The notes: generated from the letters alone by a model not told the origin. DNA of 64,000 nucleotides from Schaalia cardiffensis (GCF_016405145.1 NZ_JAEKIA010000003.1:124001-188000); one strand, 5' to 3'; positions 17,492-25,722 are shown, numbered from the stretch's first letter. Program-made: numbers and translations.

Positions 17492-18412
17492 TCAGCGTTC
17501 CGCGATGATCCCCTCTGAGAGCAGCCACTCGCGTGCGATGGTCTGCGGTGAGGCCGCCTCCTCGGTGGAGCGCCGATTCATCTCGATGAGGTCAGCCGAA
17601 TCAAGTGCTGCTGACACCGCGTTGAGAGCATTCACGGCCCCCGAGCCCAGTCGCTCGGAGACGAGTGGTACCACCCTGGAGGAAAGGAACATTCCTTTCG
17701 GGTCCTCCAGAACTTGCAGCTCCGGGTCCGCCAGAGCCGGGTCTGCCGAATATACGTCAATGAGCTGGACCTGATTGTTCTTCAGTGCTTTCACGCTCAG
17801 AGCTCCTCCCGAATCCTCGATCGGAGTGAAAGCTACTTCGACGCCGTAAAGCTCTTTGAGGCCCTTGGGCCCGTAGGGGCGGGTCTCCAATTCAGAGTTC
17901 CCACCAAGGGTCAGTGGCCCCACCTTCGCCGCAGCCGCCGGCAAGTCGGAGATGCTCTTCAAGCCGTGTGCTTTCGCGAACTCTGCGGTGACGACATAAG
18001 AGTCCTGATCGGAGGCCTCAGCGGGAGTAAGTACACCAAGACCTTCTGGCAGCGCCTCAATGAGTGCAGCGAGCACGTCCTCGGGAAGTGTTGCTTTCGT
18101 GTTCGGGGCGAAGTACTGCAGGAGCGAGCCCGTGTATTCGGGCATGACGTCGATCGATCCGGCCTCAAGTTCGGGCAGGTACACCTCGCGTTGGCCGATC
18201 CGGTATTGGCGATCAACCTCGTAACCCGCGTTTTCAAGGGCTTGCGCATAGGCTTCGGCAAGGATCTCATTCGAGTAATAGTCCTGCGATCCGACAATGA
18301 TCGGCGCATCCTCGCCCTCCGCGCGACCCTCCAGGGTTTCAGCAGTCGCGCATCCGGACAGGACGAGGGCGAGGGCGCCGAGTGCGGCGAGTACATGAAG
18401 CGGGCGGATCAT
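17492..18412 (-). CDS. Osmoprotectant ABC importer binding lipoprotein (OpuBC/ProX-like)
   Basis: A 306-residue lipoprotein with signal peptide and lipobox LSGC (Cys21). The mature part starts with the family's IIVGSQDYYSNEILAEAYAQALENAGY and contains DVMPEYTGSLLQY, the aromatic-lined quaternary-amine (choline/glycine betaine/carnitine) pocket region. It is the last gene of a four-gene leftward operon, ATPase, permease, permease, binding protein, 17 bp after the tailed permease. It acts at the outer face of the membrane. Induction by osmotic stress is likely, but no operator was seen. Confidence 0.93.
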   Translation of the reverse strand: MIRPLHVLAALGALALVLSGCATAETLEGRAEGEDAPIIVGSQDYYSNEILAEAYAQALENAGYEVDRQYRIGQREVYLPELEAGSIDVMPEYTGSLLQYFAPNTKATLPEDVLAALIEALPEGLGVLTPAEASDQDSYVVTAEFAKAHGLKSISDLPAAAAKVGPLTLGGNSELETRPYGPKGLKELYGVEVAFTPIEDSGGALSVKALKNNQVQLIDVYSADPALADPELQVLEDPKGMFLSSRVVPLVSERLGSGAVNALNAVSAALDSADLIEMNRRSTEEAASPQTIAREWLLSEGIIAER

Positions 18413-18429
18413 CGCTATCTCCTCATTGA

Positions 18430-19401
18430 TCAGATCGGTCGCGCAGTCACGTTGGTCGTGTCGGTCGCGCCTGTCACCTTGGTTCCACTGGTCGCGCCAG
18501 TCACGTTGGTCGGGAAGGTTGCGCCAGGCGCACCTCTCCCACTGGTCACGCCGGTCGCTCCAGTCGGGACGCTCCCACTGGTCGCGGCGGGTTCGTGATC
18601 GGCGTTGGGCGAAAGGGAACTGGGACCAGCGCCGGGTACGGCGGCGTGAGTAGTGTCGGGCCTCAGTGTCGGCTCTGCCGCCTCACTTCCGGCCTTAGCT
18701 GAGGACGCTGTTCCTCCTCCCCCAACGGGTGGGGATGCTTCTCCGCCCCCAGTGCGTCGAGACGCCGCCCGCGAAACGAGGACCCACAATCCGTCGAGAA
18801 CGAGCGCCAAAGCGACAACAAGGATCGCGCCGGCGATCATCTGCCCGTAGTCGCGTGTTTTAAGACCGATATAGAGGTATCGGCCCAAACCGGCGTCCGC
18901 TGTATAAGCCGCGAGTGTCGCAGTTGCGAGGATTTGCAGGGTCGTGGAACGCAGCCCTCCGAGGAGCAAAGTGCGCGCGGCGGGCAATTCGACGAAGCGG
19001 ATGATCTGCCATTCCTTAAGACCAATGGCGCGTGCCGCGTCCACGGCCCGAGGATCCGCAGAATCGATACCGGTGTACGTCGCGGTCAGCATCGGCGGAA
19101 TCGCGAGAACGAGGAGAGCGAGCACGGGCGCAGCGAGACCGATCCCGAGCCAGAGCCCCGCGAGCGTCAGCACGCCGAGCGTGGGGATTGCCCTGGCAGC
19201 ACCGGAAGTTGCGACGATGAGGAAGCGGAATCTGCCGGTGTGCCCGATCATGATCCCGAGGGGGAGGGCGATCAAGGCCGCGAGGGTGACAACGCCGAAA
19301 GTCAGGCCGAGGTGTTGAAGAAGTCGCACAGGGATTGAAGCTGCTCCCACCCAATGCGTCGGCTCCACGAGCCACACCAGGGCGTCCATCAGGAGATTCA
19401 T
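18430..19401 (-). CDS. Osmoprotectant ABC permease with repeat-containing C-terminal tail
   Basis: A 323-residue OpuBB/OpuCD-like permease. Residues 10-220 hold the six helices and the EAA-type segment ARAIGLKEWQIIRFVELPAA. After the last helix the protein carries an extra ~100-residue Gly/Thr/Ala/Pro tail, not usual in the family. The tail ends with three 9-residue repeats, GATFPTNVT, GATSGTKVT and GATDTTNVT, encoded by a 27-bp tandem repeat at 18447-18527. The ATG at 19401 overlaps the previous gene by 4 nt. Transport function is confident; the tail has no recognizable function. Confidence 0.9.
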   Translation of the reverse strand: MNLLMDALVWLVEPTHWVGAASIPVRLLQHLGLTFGVVTLAALIALPLGIMIGHTGRFRFLIVATSGAARAIPTLGVLTLAGLWLGIGLAAPVLALLVLAIPPMLTATYTGIDSADPRAVDAARAIGLKEWQIIRFVELPAARTLLLGGLRSTTLQILATATLAAYTADAGLGRYLYIGLKTRDYGQMIAGAILVVALALVLDGLWVLVSRAASRRTGGGEASPPVGGGGTASSAKAGSEAAEPTLRPDTTHAAVPGAGPSSLSPNADHEPAATSGSVPTGATGVTSGRGAPGATFPTNVTGATSGTKVTGATDTTNVTARPI

Positions 19402-20084
19402 GCGTTGACCTCCGAGATCATCCGAGCCTTTCTGGTCTGCTCGAGTCTTTCTTGTGATCTCGTCCACGGGGTGGCGACCCAGCCGAGGAGGACAAGGAGG
19501 GCGTCAAGGACGAGCGCGACGACGAGCGTGGCGACGAGGCCGGACAGCACTTCGGAGATGAGGCCGCGCTGGAACCCGTCCGTGAAAAGGGTCCCCAATG
19601 AGCGCACACCGATGAAGGCTCCGACCGTCACAAGCGAAACCGTGGAGACGACAACGACGCGGACCCCGGCGAGGATCGAAGGCAAGGCCAGGGGAAGCTC
19701 GACTTCGAAGAACCTGCGCAGCGCCGGGTAGCCCAGGGAATCAGCGGCTTCTAGGACGGAGGTGGGAAGGGAGGCGAATGCGTCGGCGACTTGACGGACG
19801 AGGACCGCGATCCCGTAGAGGGCGAGAACGATCACCATATTGGTGTTGGAGCGCAGGGCGATCCCGATGATGACCGGAATGATGATGAGCATCGGCAGGG
19901 AGGGGATCGCGTAGAGCAGTGAGAGGGCGGTGAGGAGCGTGCCGCCGAAGCGTTTCGAGCGGTTCGCCCACCATCCGATGGGCACGCTGATGAGGCTCGC
20001 CGCGAGAATCGCGGGCAGTGCGAGGGCGAGGTGTTGGAGGGTCAACTCGCCGAGGAGGGCAAAGTTGTGGGTCAGCCAGTTCAT
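19398..20084 (-). CDS. Osmoprotectant ABC permease (OpuBB type)
   Basis: A 228-residue permease, the usual size, with five to six helices and the EAA loop LEAADSLGYPALRRFFEVELPLALP. The N terminus MNWLTHNFALLGELTLQHLAL matches the family. It forms the transmembrane dimer with the tailed permease 18430-19401. Both ends overlap neighbours by 4 nt, so the four genes are tightly coupled. Confidence 0.94.
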   Translation of the reverse strand: MNWLTHNFALLGELTLQHLALALPAILAASLISVPIGWWANRSKRFGGTLLTALSLLYAIPSLPMLIIIPVIIGIALRSNTNMVIVLALYGIAVLVRQVADAFASLPTSVLEAADSLGYPALRRFFEVELPLALPSILAGVRVVVVSTVSLVTVGAFIGVRSLGTLFTDGFQRGLISEVLSGLVATLVVALVLDALLVLLGWVATPWTRSQERLEQTRKARMISEVNA

Positions 20085-20956
20085 CGGGCCCGGTCCTCTT
20101 CAGCGTGTGTCGGGGAGGCCGAAGTATGGGAAGGCGAATCGGGGTTCGCGTGCGCCAATAGTCCCAGCGGGCGCCCCTCCGGGTCTGTGACGAGCTGTCC
20201 TGCTGGGGTTGCGATCGAGTTCAAAGAGCGAGAGGCCTGCGAGGATACGAAGGATGCGACGAAATCATCGGCTGGATTCGCGACCAGTTCTGGGCCTGTT
20301 CCGACCTGTGCGAGTCGCCCTCCTTTTGCGAGCACGGCGATGGTGTCCCCGAGGATGAATGCTTCATCGAGGTCGTGTGTGACGAACAGGATGGTCGTGC
20401 CAGTCGAGTCGCGAAGGCGCCTGATCTCCGCTTGAAGATCCGCACGGACCAGGGGGTCGAGGGCGCCGAAGGGTTCGTCCATGAGGAGGATGTCCGCTTT
20501 GTTCGCGAGAGCGCGAGCGACGCCGACGCGTTGACGTTGACCGCCCGACAATTGGCTCGGATAGCGGCGGGCGAGTGCGGGCTCGAGGCCGACGAGTTCC
20601 ATCAATTCGAGGGCGCGGGCTCTCGCTGCGCGTCTGCTTGCGCCCTCAAGTCGGGGGACGGTTGCGATATTGTCTGCGACATTCCTGTGGGGGAAGAGTC
20701 CGGCGTCTTGTAGGACGTAGCCGATGGAGCGGCGCAGTTTCACCGGGTCCATTGCGGCGACGTCCTCGCCTCGGACGAGTACACGCCCGGAGCTTGGTGA
20801 GATCATGCGGTTCACCATCCGCATGAGGGTCGTTTTCCCGGAGCCGGATGAGCCTAGGAGCACGGTTGTCGTGTGGGCTCCGACTTCGAGACTCACATCC
20901 TCCAATGCGCTCGTGCCATCGGGGAAAGTGTGGCTGACATGCTCGAATCGGATCAT
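20081..20956 (-). CDS. Osmoprotectant ABC importer ATPase (OpuCA/ProV-like)
   Basis: A 291-residue ATPase. Walker A is GSSGSGKTT, the signature LSGGQRQR, and Walker B ILLMDEPFGALDP, which is characteristic of the OpuCA/ProV group, with the switch His in FVTHDLDEA. The C terminus is short and does not contain tandem CBS domains, so osmotic gating through CBS is absent. The start at 20956 is chosen for GAGGAGAA upstream; longer frames in this direction are low-complexity. It is the first gene of the operon. Confidence 0.94.
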   Translation of the reverse strand: MIRFEHVSHTFPDGTSALEDVSLEVGAHTTTVLLGSSGSGKTTLMRMVNRMISPSSGRVLVRGEDVAAMDPVKLRRSIGYVLQDAGLFPHRNVADNIATVPRLEGASRRAARARALELMELVGLEPALARRYPSQLSGGQRQRVGVARALANKADILLMDEPFGALDPLVRADLQAEIRRLRDSTGTTILFVTHDLDEAFILGDTIAVLAKGGRLAQVGTGPELVANPADDFVASFVSSQASRSLNSIATPAGQLVTDPEGRPLGLLAHANPDSPSHTSASPTHAEEDRAR

Positions 20957-21340
20957 TCGATTGATTCTCCTCGGGTGGTTTCGCCTCCAGCGTGATGATG
21001 CCGGTCGACGAGGACGATAATGCGCGGCGGGCGAGTGGAAGTGCGGGCCTCGTGCAGTGTTCGGAGCCGATGCATGTGCGGATTGGTGTTCTTCTCGTTT
21101 CTGCTTCGAGCGCGTGGCCCCGTCCTCGTCACTCACTGTCGCATCTTTCATCGTTTCAAGCGCGGCGAAGAATGCGGAACCGGCCGACCCCGAGTGGGAT
21201 CGGCCGGTCCTCTTCGAGTCAGAGCAGGGCTGTGATCTCAATGGATTCTCTTCGTCCTGGTCCTCATATGAGGCTCTGTGAGCGCATCCTCATGTGCGGA
21301 TGATCACCGTGATGGGAGCCGTGAAGAGAAGCCTTCGTAA
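20957..21340 (-). other. Intergenic region between uracil permease and osmoprotectant operon
   Basis: A 384-bp gap holding the uracil permease terminator (21179-21208) and presumably the promoter of the osmoprotectant operon between 20957 and about 21150. No gene is supported. Confidence 0.5.
21179..21208 (-). terminator. Hairpin terminator of the uracil permease gene
   Basis: ACCGGCCGACCC pairs with GGGATCGGCCGGT around a GAG-centred loop; flanking GAAGA / TCTTC bases extend the stem. It lies about 135 bp after the permease stop, in the leftward direction, and would separate it from the osmoprotectant operon. Confidence 0.75.
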
Positions 21341-22708
21341 TCAGGCTTTCGGCGGCGTCGCCTTGTGGCGAGTGGAGTACGCCTCGGACTCGAGCTCGGT
21401 TCCTGCGGGCGCCGAAGCGGGGGAGGCCTGCTCAAGGTTGGTGCCGCGCACCTTCGAAATCCAGTTCATGACGTGGTAAATGAGGATCGCGGCCCCAGTG
21501 CCCAGAGCGATGCCCTCGAAGGACATTTCGCCGATGTTCCAGGTGAAGTTCGCGATCGCGACAACGAGGGAGACGGCCGCGGTGTTGAGGTTCACCGGGT
21601 TTGAGAAGTCTACGCGGTTTTGGACCCAGATGCGCACGCCGAGCATGCCGATCATGCCGTAGAGGACGGTGCCCGCGCCGCCGAGCACGCCCGCCGGGAT
21701 TGTCGCGATGATCGCACCGAACTTCGGCAGGAGGGACAGGGCCAGACCAACGAAGGCGGCGACGACGTAGGCTGCGGTCGAGTAGACGCGGGTCGCGGCC
21801 ATGACGCCGATGTTCTCCGCGTAGGTGGTCGTACCCGAACCTCCGCCCGAGCCTGCGAGGACGGTTGAGATGCCGTCGGCGAAGAGAGCGCGGCCGGTGA
21901 CGTCGTCGAGGTTCTCGCCGGTCATGGCGGACACGGATTTCACGTGGCCGACGTTCTCAGCGACGAGGACGAAGACGACGGGCACGAACAGGCCCAGAGT
22001 TGAGGGGTCGAAAGCGGGGGCGTGGAACTGCGGGAGGCCGAACCATGCGGCCTCGGAGATCGCGGAGAAGTCGACCTGGTTCTGGACGATCGCGGCCCCG
22101 TAGCCGATGAGGACTCCGAAGAGGATCGACAGGCGTCCGATGATGCCCTTGAAGAGGACCGTGATCAGGCAGATCGACACGATTGTGATGAGGGCGGTGA
22201 GGGGCGCGGTTTTGACGTTGTTCCACGCGGCGGGCGCGAGGTTCAAGCCGATGAGCGCCACGATTGCGCCGGTGACGACCGGGGGCATCAGGGCGTCGAT
22301 CCAGCGCACTCCCGCGAAGTGGACGATCAGGCCGACGAGGGCGAGGGTTGCGCCGGTTGCGATGATGCCACCTTGGGCGTAGTTCATGCCCAAGGTTTCG
22401 GATACGGCGATGATCGGCGCGATGAGTGCGAAGGAGGAGCCGAGGTAGGAGGGGAGGCGGCCCGCTGTGATGAGGAAGAAGAGGAGGGTGCCGATGGCGC
22501 TGAAGAACAGGGTGGTCGCCGGGGGGAAGCCGGTGAGGAGCGGGACGAGGAAGGTCGCGCCGAACATTGCGACGACGTGTTGAGCGCCGATGCCAATGGT
22601 ACGGGGCCAGGACAGTCGTTCACCTGCGGCGACGACTTCGCCGGGGGAAATAGTGGATCCGTCGCCGTGCAGGGTCCAGCGGAACAATCCGCGAGAGTTG
22701 TCGCTCAT
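21341..22708 (-). CDS. uraA: Uracil permease (nucleobase:cation symporter-2, UraA type)
   Basis: A 455-residue NCS2 carrier with 14 predicted helices. The family landmarks are IGAQHVVAMFGATFLVPLLTG near the N terminus, GSSFALIAPI, and SGGGSGTTTYAENIGVMAATRVYS with the conserved substrate-binding Glu in YAENIG. The N-terminal 30 residues are polar. It imports uracil by proton symport; upp at 36594-37232 would convert it to UMP, although the two genes are not linked. No PyrR-type leader was recognized. Confidence 0.92.
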   Translation of the reverse strand: MSDNSRGLFRWTLHGDGSTISPGEVVAAGERLSWPRTIGIGAQHVVAMFGATFLVPLLTGFPPATTLFFSAIGTLLFFLITAGRLPSYLGSSFALIAPIIAVSETLGMNYAQGGIIATGATLALVGLIVHFAGVRWIDALMPPVVTGAIVALIGLNLAPAAWNNVKTAPLTALITIVSICLITVLFKGIIGRLSILFGVLIGYGAAIVQNQVDFSAISEAAWFGLPQFHAPAFDPSTLGLFVPVVFVLVAENVGHVKSVSAMTGENLDDVTGRALFADGISTVLAGSGGGSGTTTYAENIGVMAATRVYSTAAYVVAAFVGLALSLLPKFGAIIATIPAGVLGGAGTVLYGMIGMLGVRIWVQNRVDFSNPVNLNTAAVSLVVAIANFTWNIGEMSFEGIALGTGAAILIYHVMNWISKVRGTNLEQASPASAPAGTELESEAYSTRHKATPPKA

Positions 22709-23356
22709 GAAAGAGCTCTCCGATCAGTCGATGGGCATATGGCCGTTTCACCGGTCGGAACATCAGGATACCGACTCGAATCCTGCGGATTCGCACTGAG
22801 TGCGGTTCTGTGAGGATTCCCCCGTCCCTGTCCCTATCGCTGGTCCTGTTTGGCCCCCATCTGCTCGGATTTGCTTGGGCTCGTGAATCGGACTTGCTTG
22901 GGCTCGTCAATAGGTGGCGTGTGTGCTCGCATCTCCTGGAGACGTTCCAATGGCGGACTGGCGCTCTGGCTCTAGCGCTGGATTGGTGGTGAGGTCTGGC
23001 GCTGGATTGATGGTGCGGTCTGGCGCTCTGGCGCTGGACTGCTGGTGCGCCCTTGGTCGTGATGGTGGTGCGCTCTCGGCCTGCGGAGACCCCAGACCCC
23101 TTCTAGGTGGTCCAGCTGGAGCGCGCGCTGCACCCTCGGCCCGCAGGGGCTTCCAGGGGGAGCTCCTCGAAGAAGAACTTCTCGAGCTCAGGGTATTCCT
23201 GGACTTGCGGGCGCCCCCAGCTTGTGGGGTGTTCCTGGGGACGCGTGGCCTTCCTGGACCTGTCGGGGCTCCTGCGGTTACAGGGGCTTCCAGAGTGCGA
23301 GTGTCCTCTAAATGAACGCCCTCGCCCTCGCGACCTTCTTTACTTATTCTTGGGGT
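22709..23356. other. Gene-poor region with 24-bp tandem repeats
   Basis: A 648-bp gap between divergent genes. At 22974-23053 a 24-bp unit starting GCGCTGGATTGATGGTGCGG occurs twice back to back (22974 and 22998), then after an 8-bp remnant (GCGCTCTG) a third time at 23030. A 133-codon frame crosses it with an 8-residue repeat, but it has no ribosome site or family resemblance and is not called. Promoters for both flanking genes must lie here. Confidence 0.5.
22974..23053. repeat. 24-bp imperfect tandem repeat
   Basis: Units start at 22974, 22998 and 23030; the first two differ at two or three positions, and an 8-bp partial unit separates the second from the third. Common core: GCGCTGGAnTGnTGGTG. 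Confidence 0.75.
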
Positions 23357-24088
23357 ATGAACTCCTTTCTCTTGGTTTCTACGCGTCCTGAAGACGAGGC
23401 GGTTGCTGCTGAGTACGCCTCCTTCTTGAAGGTGACGGGCCTTGAGCCCGAGGAGTTGGAGCAAGTCCGCCTGGATATGCTGGGCCTTCCTGAGATCAAT
23501 GTGCGCGCCTACGCCGGGATCATCGTTGCGGGCTCCGTGTACGGCACGACCACGCCCGACGAAACGAAATCGCCGAGCCAAAAGCGCGCCGAAGCAGAGT
23601 TGTGCAGGCTCCTCGCGCAGATCGTTGAAGCTGGGACGCCCTGTCTCACGACAGGTTATGGGGCTGAAGTTGCGACCGTTCTCATGGGGGGCACCGTGAC
23701 GCGCAGGTGGGCGGAGTATCCACAGCTGACGGAAATATTCCTCACTGAGGCCGCTTTCGAGGAGCCTCTCCTTGCCGGATTCCCGCGTTCCTTCATGACT
23801 TTTGTTTCTCATAACGAGGCCGCCGAGGAGCTGCCTGAAGGTGCGGTGCTTCTCGCGAAGTCGATCACCTGTCCTGTGCAGATGGTCAAGCTCGCGAAGG
23901 ACTTCTATGCGACTCAGTTCAATCCTGAGATTGATTCGGACGCGATCCGAATGGTGCTTGAGCGTTACGAGGATGCCGGGTATCCGGGTACTGATGATCT
24001 CGACTCCCTTTCCCACATTGCGCATCTGGGCGAGGCCCGCCATCAAGCGGGTAAAGTCGCGGCGAACTTCGTCAAGCTCTACCGCTGA
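23357..24088 (+). CDS. Class I glutamine amidotransferase-like protein lacking Cys-His-Glu triad
   Basis: A 243-residue protein with the overall pattern of GMP-synthase-like class I amidotransferases: IIVAGSVYGTTTP (oxyanion region), a nucleophile elbow, a VSHNEAAEELPEGAVLLA segment, and a C-terminal QFxPE motif. The elbow reads LTTGYGAEV (residues 97-105), where the catalytic Cys would be Gly100. The His of H-P-E is Asn189 in QFNPE. Both nucleophile and base are thus missing, so glutaminase activity is not expected. The ATG at 23357 begins MNSFLLVSTRPEDE; an upstream start adds 15 non-conserved residues. Function unknown; perhaps a binding or regulatory relative. Confidence 0.82.
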   Translation: MNSFLLVSTRPEDEAVAAEYASFLKVTGLEPEELEQVRLDMLGLPEINVRAYAGIIVAGSVYGTTTPDETKSPSQKRAEAELCRLLAQIVEAGTPCLTTGYGAEVATVLMGGTVTRRWAEYPQLTEIFLTEAAFEEPLLAGFPRSFMTFVSHNEAAEELPEGAVLLAKSITCPVQMVKLAKDFYATQFNPEIDSDAIRMVLERYEDAGYPGTDDLDSLSHIAHLGEARHQAGKVAANFVKLYR

Positions 24089-24100
24089 CTCTGCCTGATC

Positions 24101-24136
24101 GCTGACTCTTCGTTCAGCGCTGACTCTTCGTTCAGC
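24101..24136. repeat. 18-bp tandem repeat with self-complementary ends
   Basis: GCTGACTCTTCGTTCAGC is repeated twice head to tail (24101-24118, 24119-24136), preceded by a partial copy at 24084 and followed by a partial copy at 24137. Each unit begins GCTGA and ends TCAGC, so each can fold as a small hairpin. It starts inside the last codons of the amidotransferase-like gene region and may act as a transcript end. Confidence 0.75.
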
Positions 24137-24302
24137 GCGGACTCTTCTTTTTCGGGGCGGTCTCCTTGCGTCCTTTCAAGTGACGGTCTGTGCTTTCCCT
24201 CTTCTTCTCGGCAGCCCACTCCCAGGGTTTTGATGATGCTCGCGAGAAGGGCCCTGGATTTCATCTCGTCTGGGCTTCACCTGTGAAGGTGCTGTCCAGG
24301 CC

Positions 24303-24745
24303 CCGTCCTCGTCAGTGAAGTATGAAAGTGAGCAGAAGGTCGACTGCTCAGCCGAACTTAGTTCCGTCCTCGTCAGTGAAGAACAACGCCGGAAGCATCA
24401 GCTGAGCGTGTGGAGGGAGGAGGTGGAATCGCCCCTCGTCTCCACTCGTGTCCGACGCCTCTTTGGAAGCCTAGAGACGAGCGCGGTGTTGATCACTACG
24501 TCATCGCCGAGGATGAAGGATCTTTGAGTACGTGGAGGAATGGGCCGCGATCAGGCCGGGCGCGAGGTTGAGAGACGAAGGATCCTTGAGTGCACGGAGA
24601 AAAGGCTGTCGGTGGGCCTTGGCGTGTTGCTCCCGGGCTTCGGGGGCGATCAAGAGTGCGACATTCGTGCGGGTGACTCGTCAAGAGTCCGCGAATACCG
24701 GTATCAGCGTGTCCTCGTACGACATTCGTGTGGCTAGCTCGTCGA
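24303..24745. repeat. Three direct-repeat pairs, each spaced 61-62 bp
   Basis: CCGTCCTCGTCAGTGAAG occurs at 24303 and 24364 (18 of 18 identical). A GAAGGATC-TTGAGT motif occurs at 24515 and 24577. CGACATTCGTG followed by a CTCGTC motif occurs at 24660 and 24721. The sequences between the copies are unlike, and the three repeats are unlike each other. Confidence 0.55.
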
Positions 24746-24870
24746 TTTCCCCTCAAAGCGTGTTTCCTCGCCTCGGAGGTGCGTGAGCGAGGTCATGGGT
24801 TTGGCGAGGCTGAGCGGTTGGTGTTTTCCTCTGCTTTCCGTTTAGGATGGTCAGGTGCTTCGGCGCAGCT

Positions 24871-24955
24871 GGAGGATTCGCCTAGTGGCCTATGGCGCAC
24901 GCTTGGAAAGCGTGTTGGGTGCAAGCCCTCGGGGGTTCGAATCCCCCATCCTCCG
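24871..24955 (+). tRNA. tRNA-Ser (anticodon GGA)
   Basis: An 85-nt tRNA with acceptor arms GGAGGAT and ATCCTCC, discriminator G, an anticodon stem CACGC/GCGTG around TTGGAAA (anticodon GGA), a long variable arm (TTGGGTGCAAGCCCTC) typical of class II tRNA, and a T arm with GGTTCGAAT. CCA is not encoded. A strong terminator follows 7 nt later. Confidence 0.97.
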
Positions 24956-24961
24956 CGGAGT

Positions 24962-24995
24962 AGCCCCGGAATCCTTGGGATTCCGGGGCTTTTCG
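24962..24995 (+). terminator. Rho-independent terminator after tRNA-Ser
   Basis: A perfect 13-bp stem, AGCCCCGGAATCC and GGATTCCGGGGCT, with a 3-nt loop TTG, followed by TTTTCGTTGTTTT. Confidence 0.92.
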
Positions 24996-25149
24996 TTGTT
25001 TTCGCGTGTCCTGGGACCCTGCGGGGTGAGCGGGTGGTGGGTGAGCGGGTGAGAGCCAGAAATGTGTGTACAGGGGCGGCGGGTCCTTGGTGGTTTGGTG
25101 TTCTGTGACCCCGTCGGTTCGCGCGCTCTTCGCGGCTCCATGTAGACTA

Positions 25150-25246
25150 AAGGCCGATCCTCCACGTGACGGTATCATCCGAACCTCCCCAGGGCCGGAA
25201 GGCAGCAAGGATAAGGGTGCGCTGCCGGGTGCGTGGGGGATCCTTT
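25150..25246 (+). ncRNA. ffs: Signal recognition particle RNA, small bacterial (4.5S) type
   Basis: The tip of helix 8 is diagnostic: CCAGGGCCGGAAGGCAGCAA at about 25189-25208 contains the GGAA tetraloop and the symmetric internal loop that bind Ffh. The flanks pair over a long stem, GATCCTCCACG near 25156 with CGTGGGGGATC near 25231. A TAGACT hexamer at 25143-25148 is a plausible -10 box. The length of about 97 nt fits a small SRP RNA without an Alu domain. End positions are approximate by a few bases. Confidence 0.93.
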
Positions 25247-25649
25247 GCATACTCCCCATCTTTCGCGTGATGAGTCACGCCTATGAATCCCATTCTTGAG
25301 GGATAGTGACTCGAAGGTACGCCTCCGTTCGGGTGTGGCTGTCCACAAGTCGAACCGTATGCCGTGGCTCTTGGGGAACACCCCAGGTCGCAGTTTGACT
25401 CGTCCGACTTGTGTGCGTCTGGTGTCCGGCTTGTGGCCGCAGGTGGAGGCTCAGTGTCCGACTTGTGGACGTATCCGGGGTTTGGGCTCCGATGTGTGTT
25501 CACAGGCGAGTGTCAAGTATCCGTCTCGTGCTCTTTCCTGGTGGGGCCCTGTTTGTTGGAGTGTGATCGAAACCTCCAGCGGGAAAGGCCTTCTCGTTTT
25601 GCCTTTTCGACGTAGAGGCGCGTACAGTTGGCGTCAGCCAAACGGCGAT
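25247..25649 (+). other. Intergenic region between SRP RNA and tRNA-Arg with TGTCCGACTTGTGG repeats
   Basis: These 403 bp contain no supported gene. The motif TGTCCGACTTGTGGACG occurs at 25401 (variant), 25423 (variant) and 25455, plus an inverted copy at 25340-25355. A good promoter for the tRNA follows: TTGCCT at 25599-25604, 18-bp spacer, TACAGT at 25623-25628. Confidence 0.6.
25599..25628 (+). promoter_or_regulatory. Promoter of tRNA-Arg
   Basis: -35 TTGCCT and -10 TACAGT with an 18-bp spacer, placing the transcript start about 15 nt before the tRNA. Confidence 0.6.
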
Positions 25650-25722
25650 GCGCTCGTAGCTCAATGGATAGAGCATCTGACTACGGATCAGAAGGTTGGG
25701 GGTTCGAGTCCCTTCGAGCGCG
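25650..25722 (+). tRNA. tRNA-Arg (anticodon ACG)
   Basis: A 73-nt tRNA with acceptor arms GCGCTCG and CGAGCGC, D arm TAGCTCAATGGATAGAGCA, anticodon stem TCTGA/TCAGA around CTACGGA (anticodon ACG), and T arm GGGGGTTCGAGTCCCTT. CCA is not encoded. The A34 of ACG is the usual substrate of TadA, whose gene is at 37396-38463. Confidence 0.97.

Larger units (their letters stand above)
24089..24870 (+). other. Gene-free region with several repeat pairs, before tRNA-Ser
   Basis: No gene is supported in these 782 bp. They hold the 18-bp tandem repeat at 24101-24136 and three pairs of direct repeats spaced 61-62 bp at 24303-24745. A possible promoter for the tRNA lies at the right end: TTGGTG at 24818-24823 and TAGGAT at 24843-24848 (19-bp spacing, so weak). 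Confidence 0.5.

Noticed and set aside
22914-23315. 133-codon plus-strand frame with an 8-residue repeat
   Set aside because: Produced by the 24-bp repeat; no ribosome site, no family, and it ends inside the region needed for the next gene's promoter.
24303-24745. True CRISPR array from the 61-bp spaced pairs
   Set aside because: The three repeats differ from one another, lack a palindromic core and are not in one register, so they are listed only as repeats.
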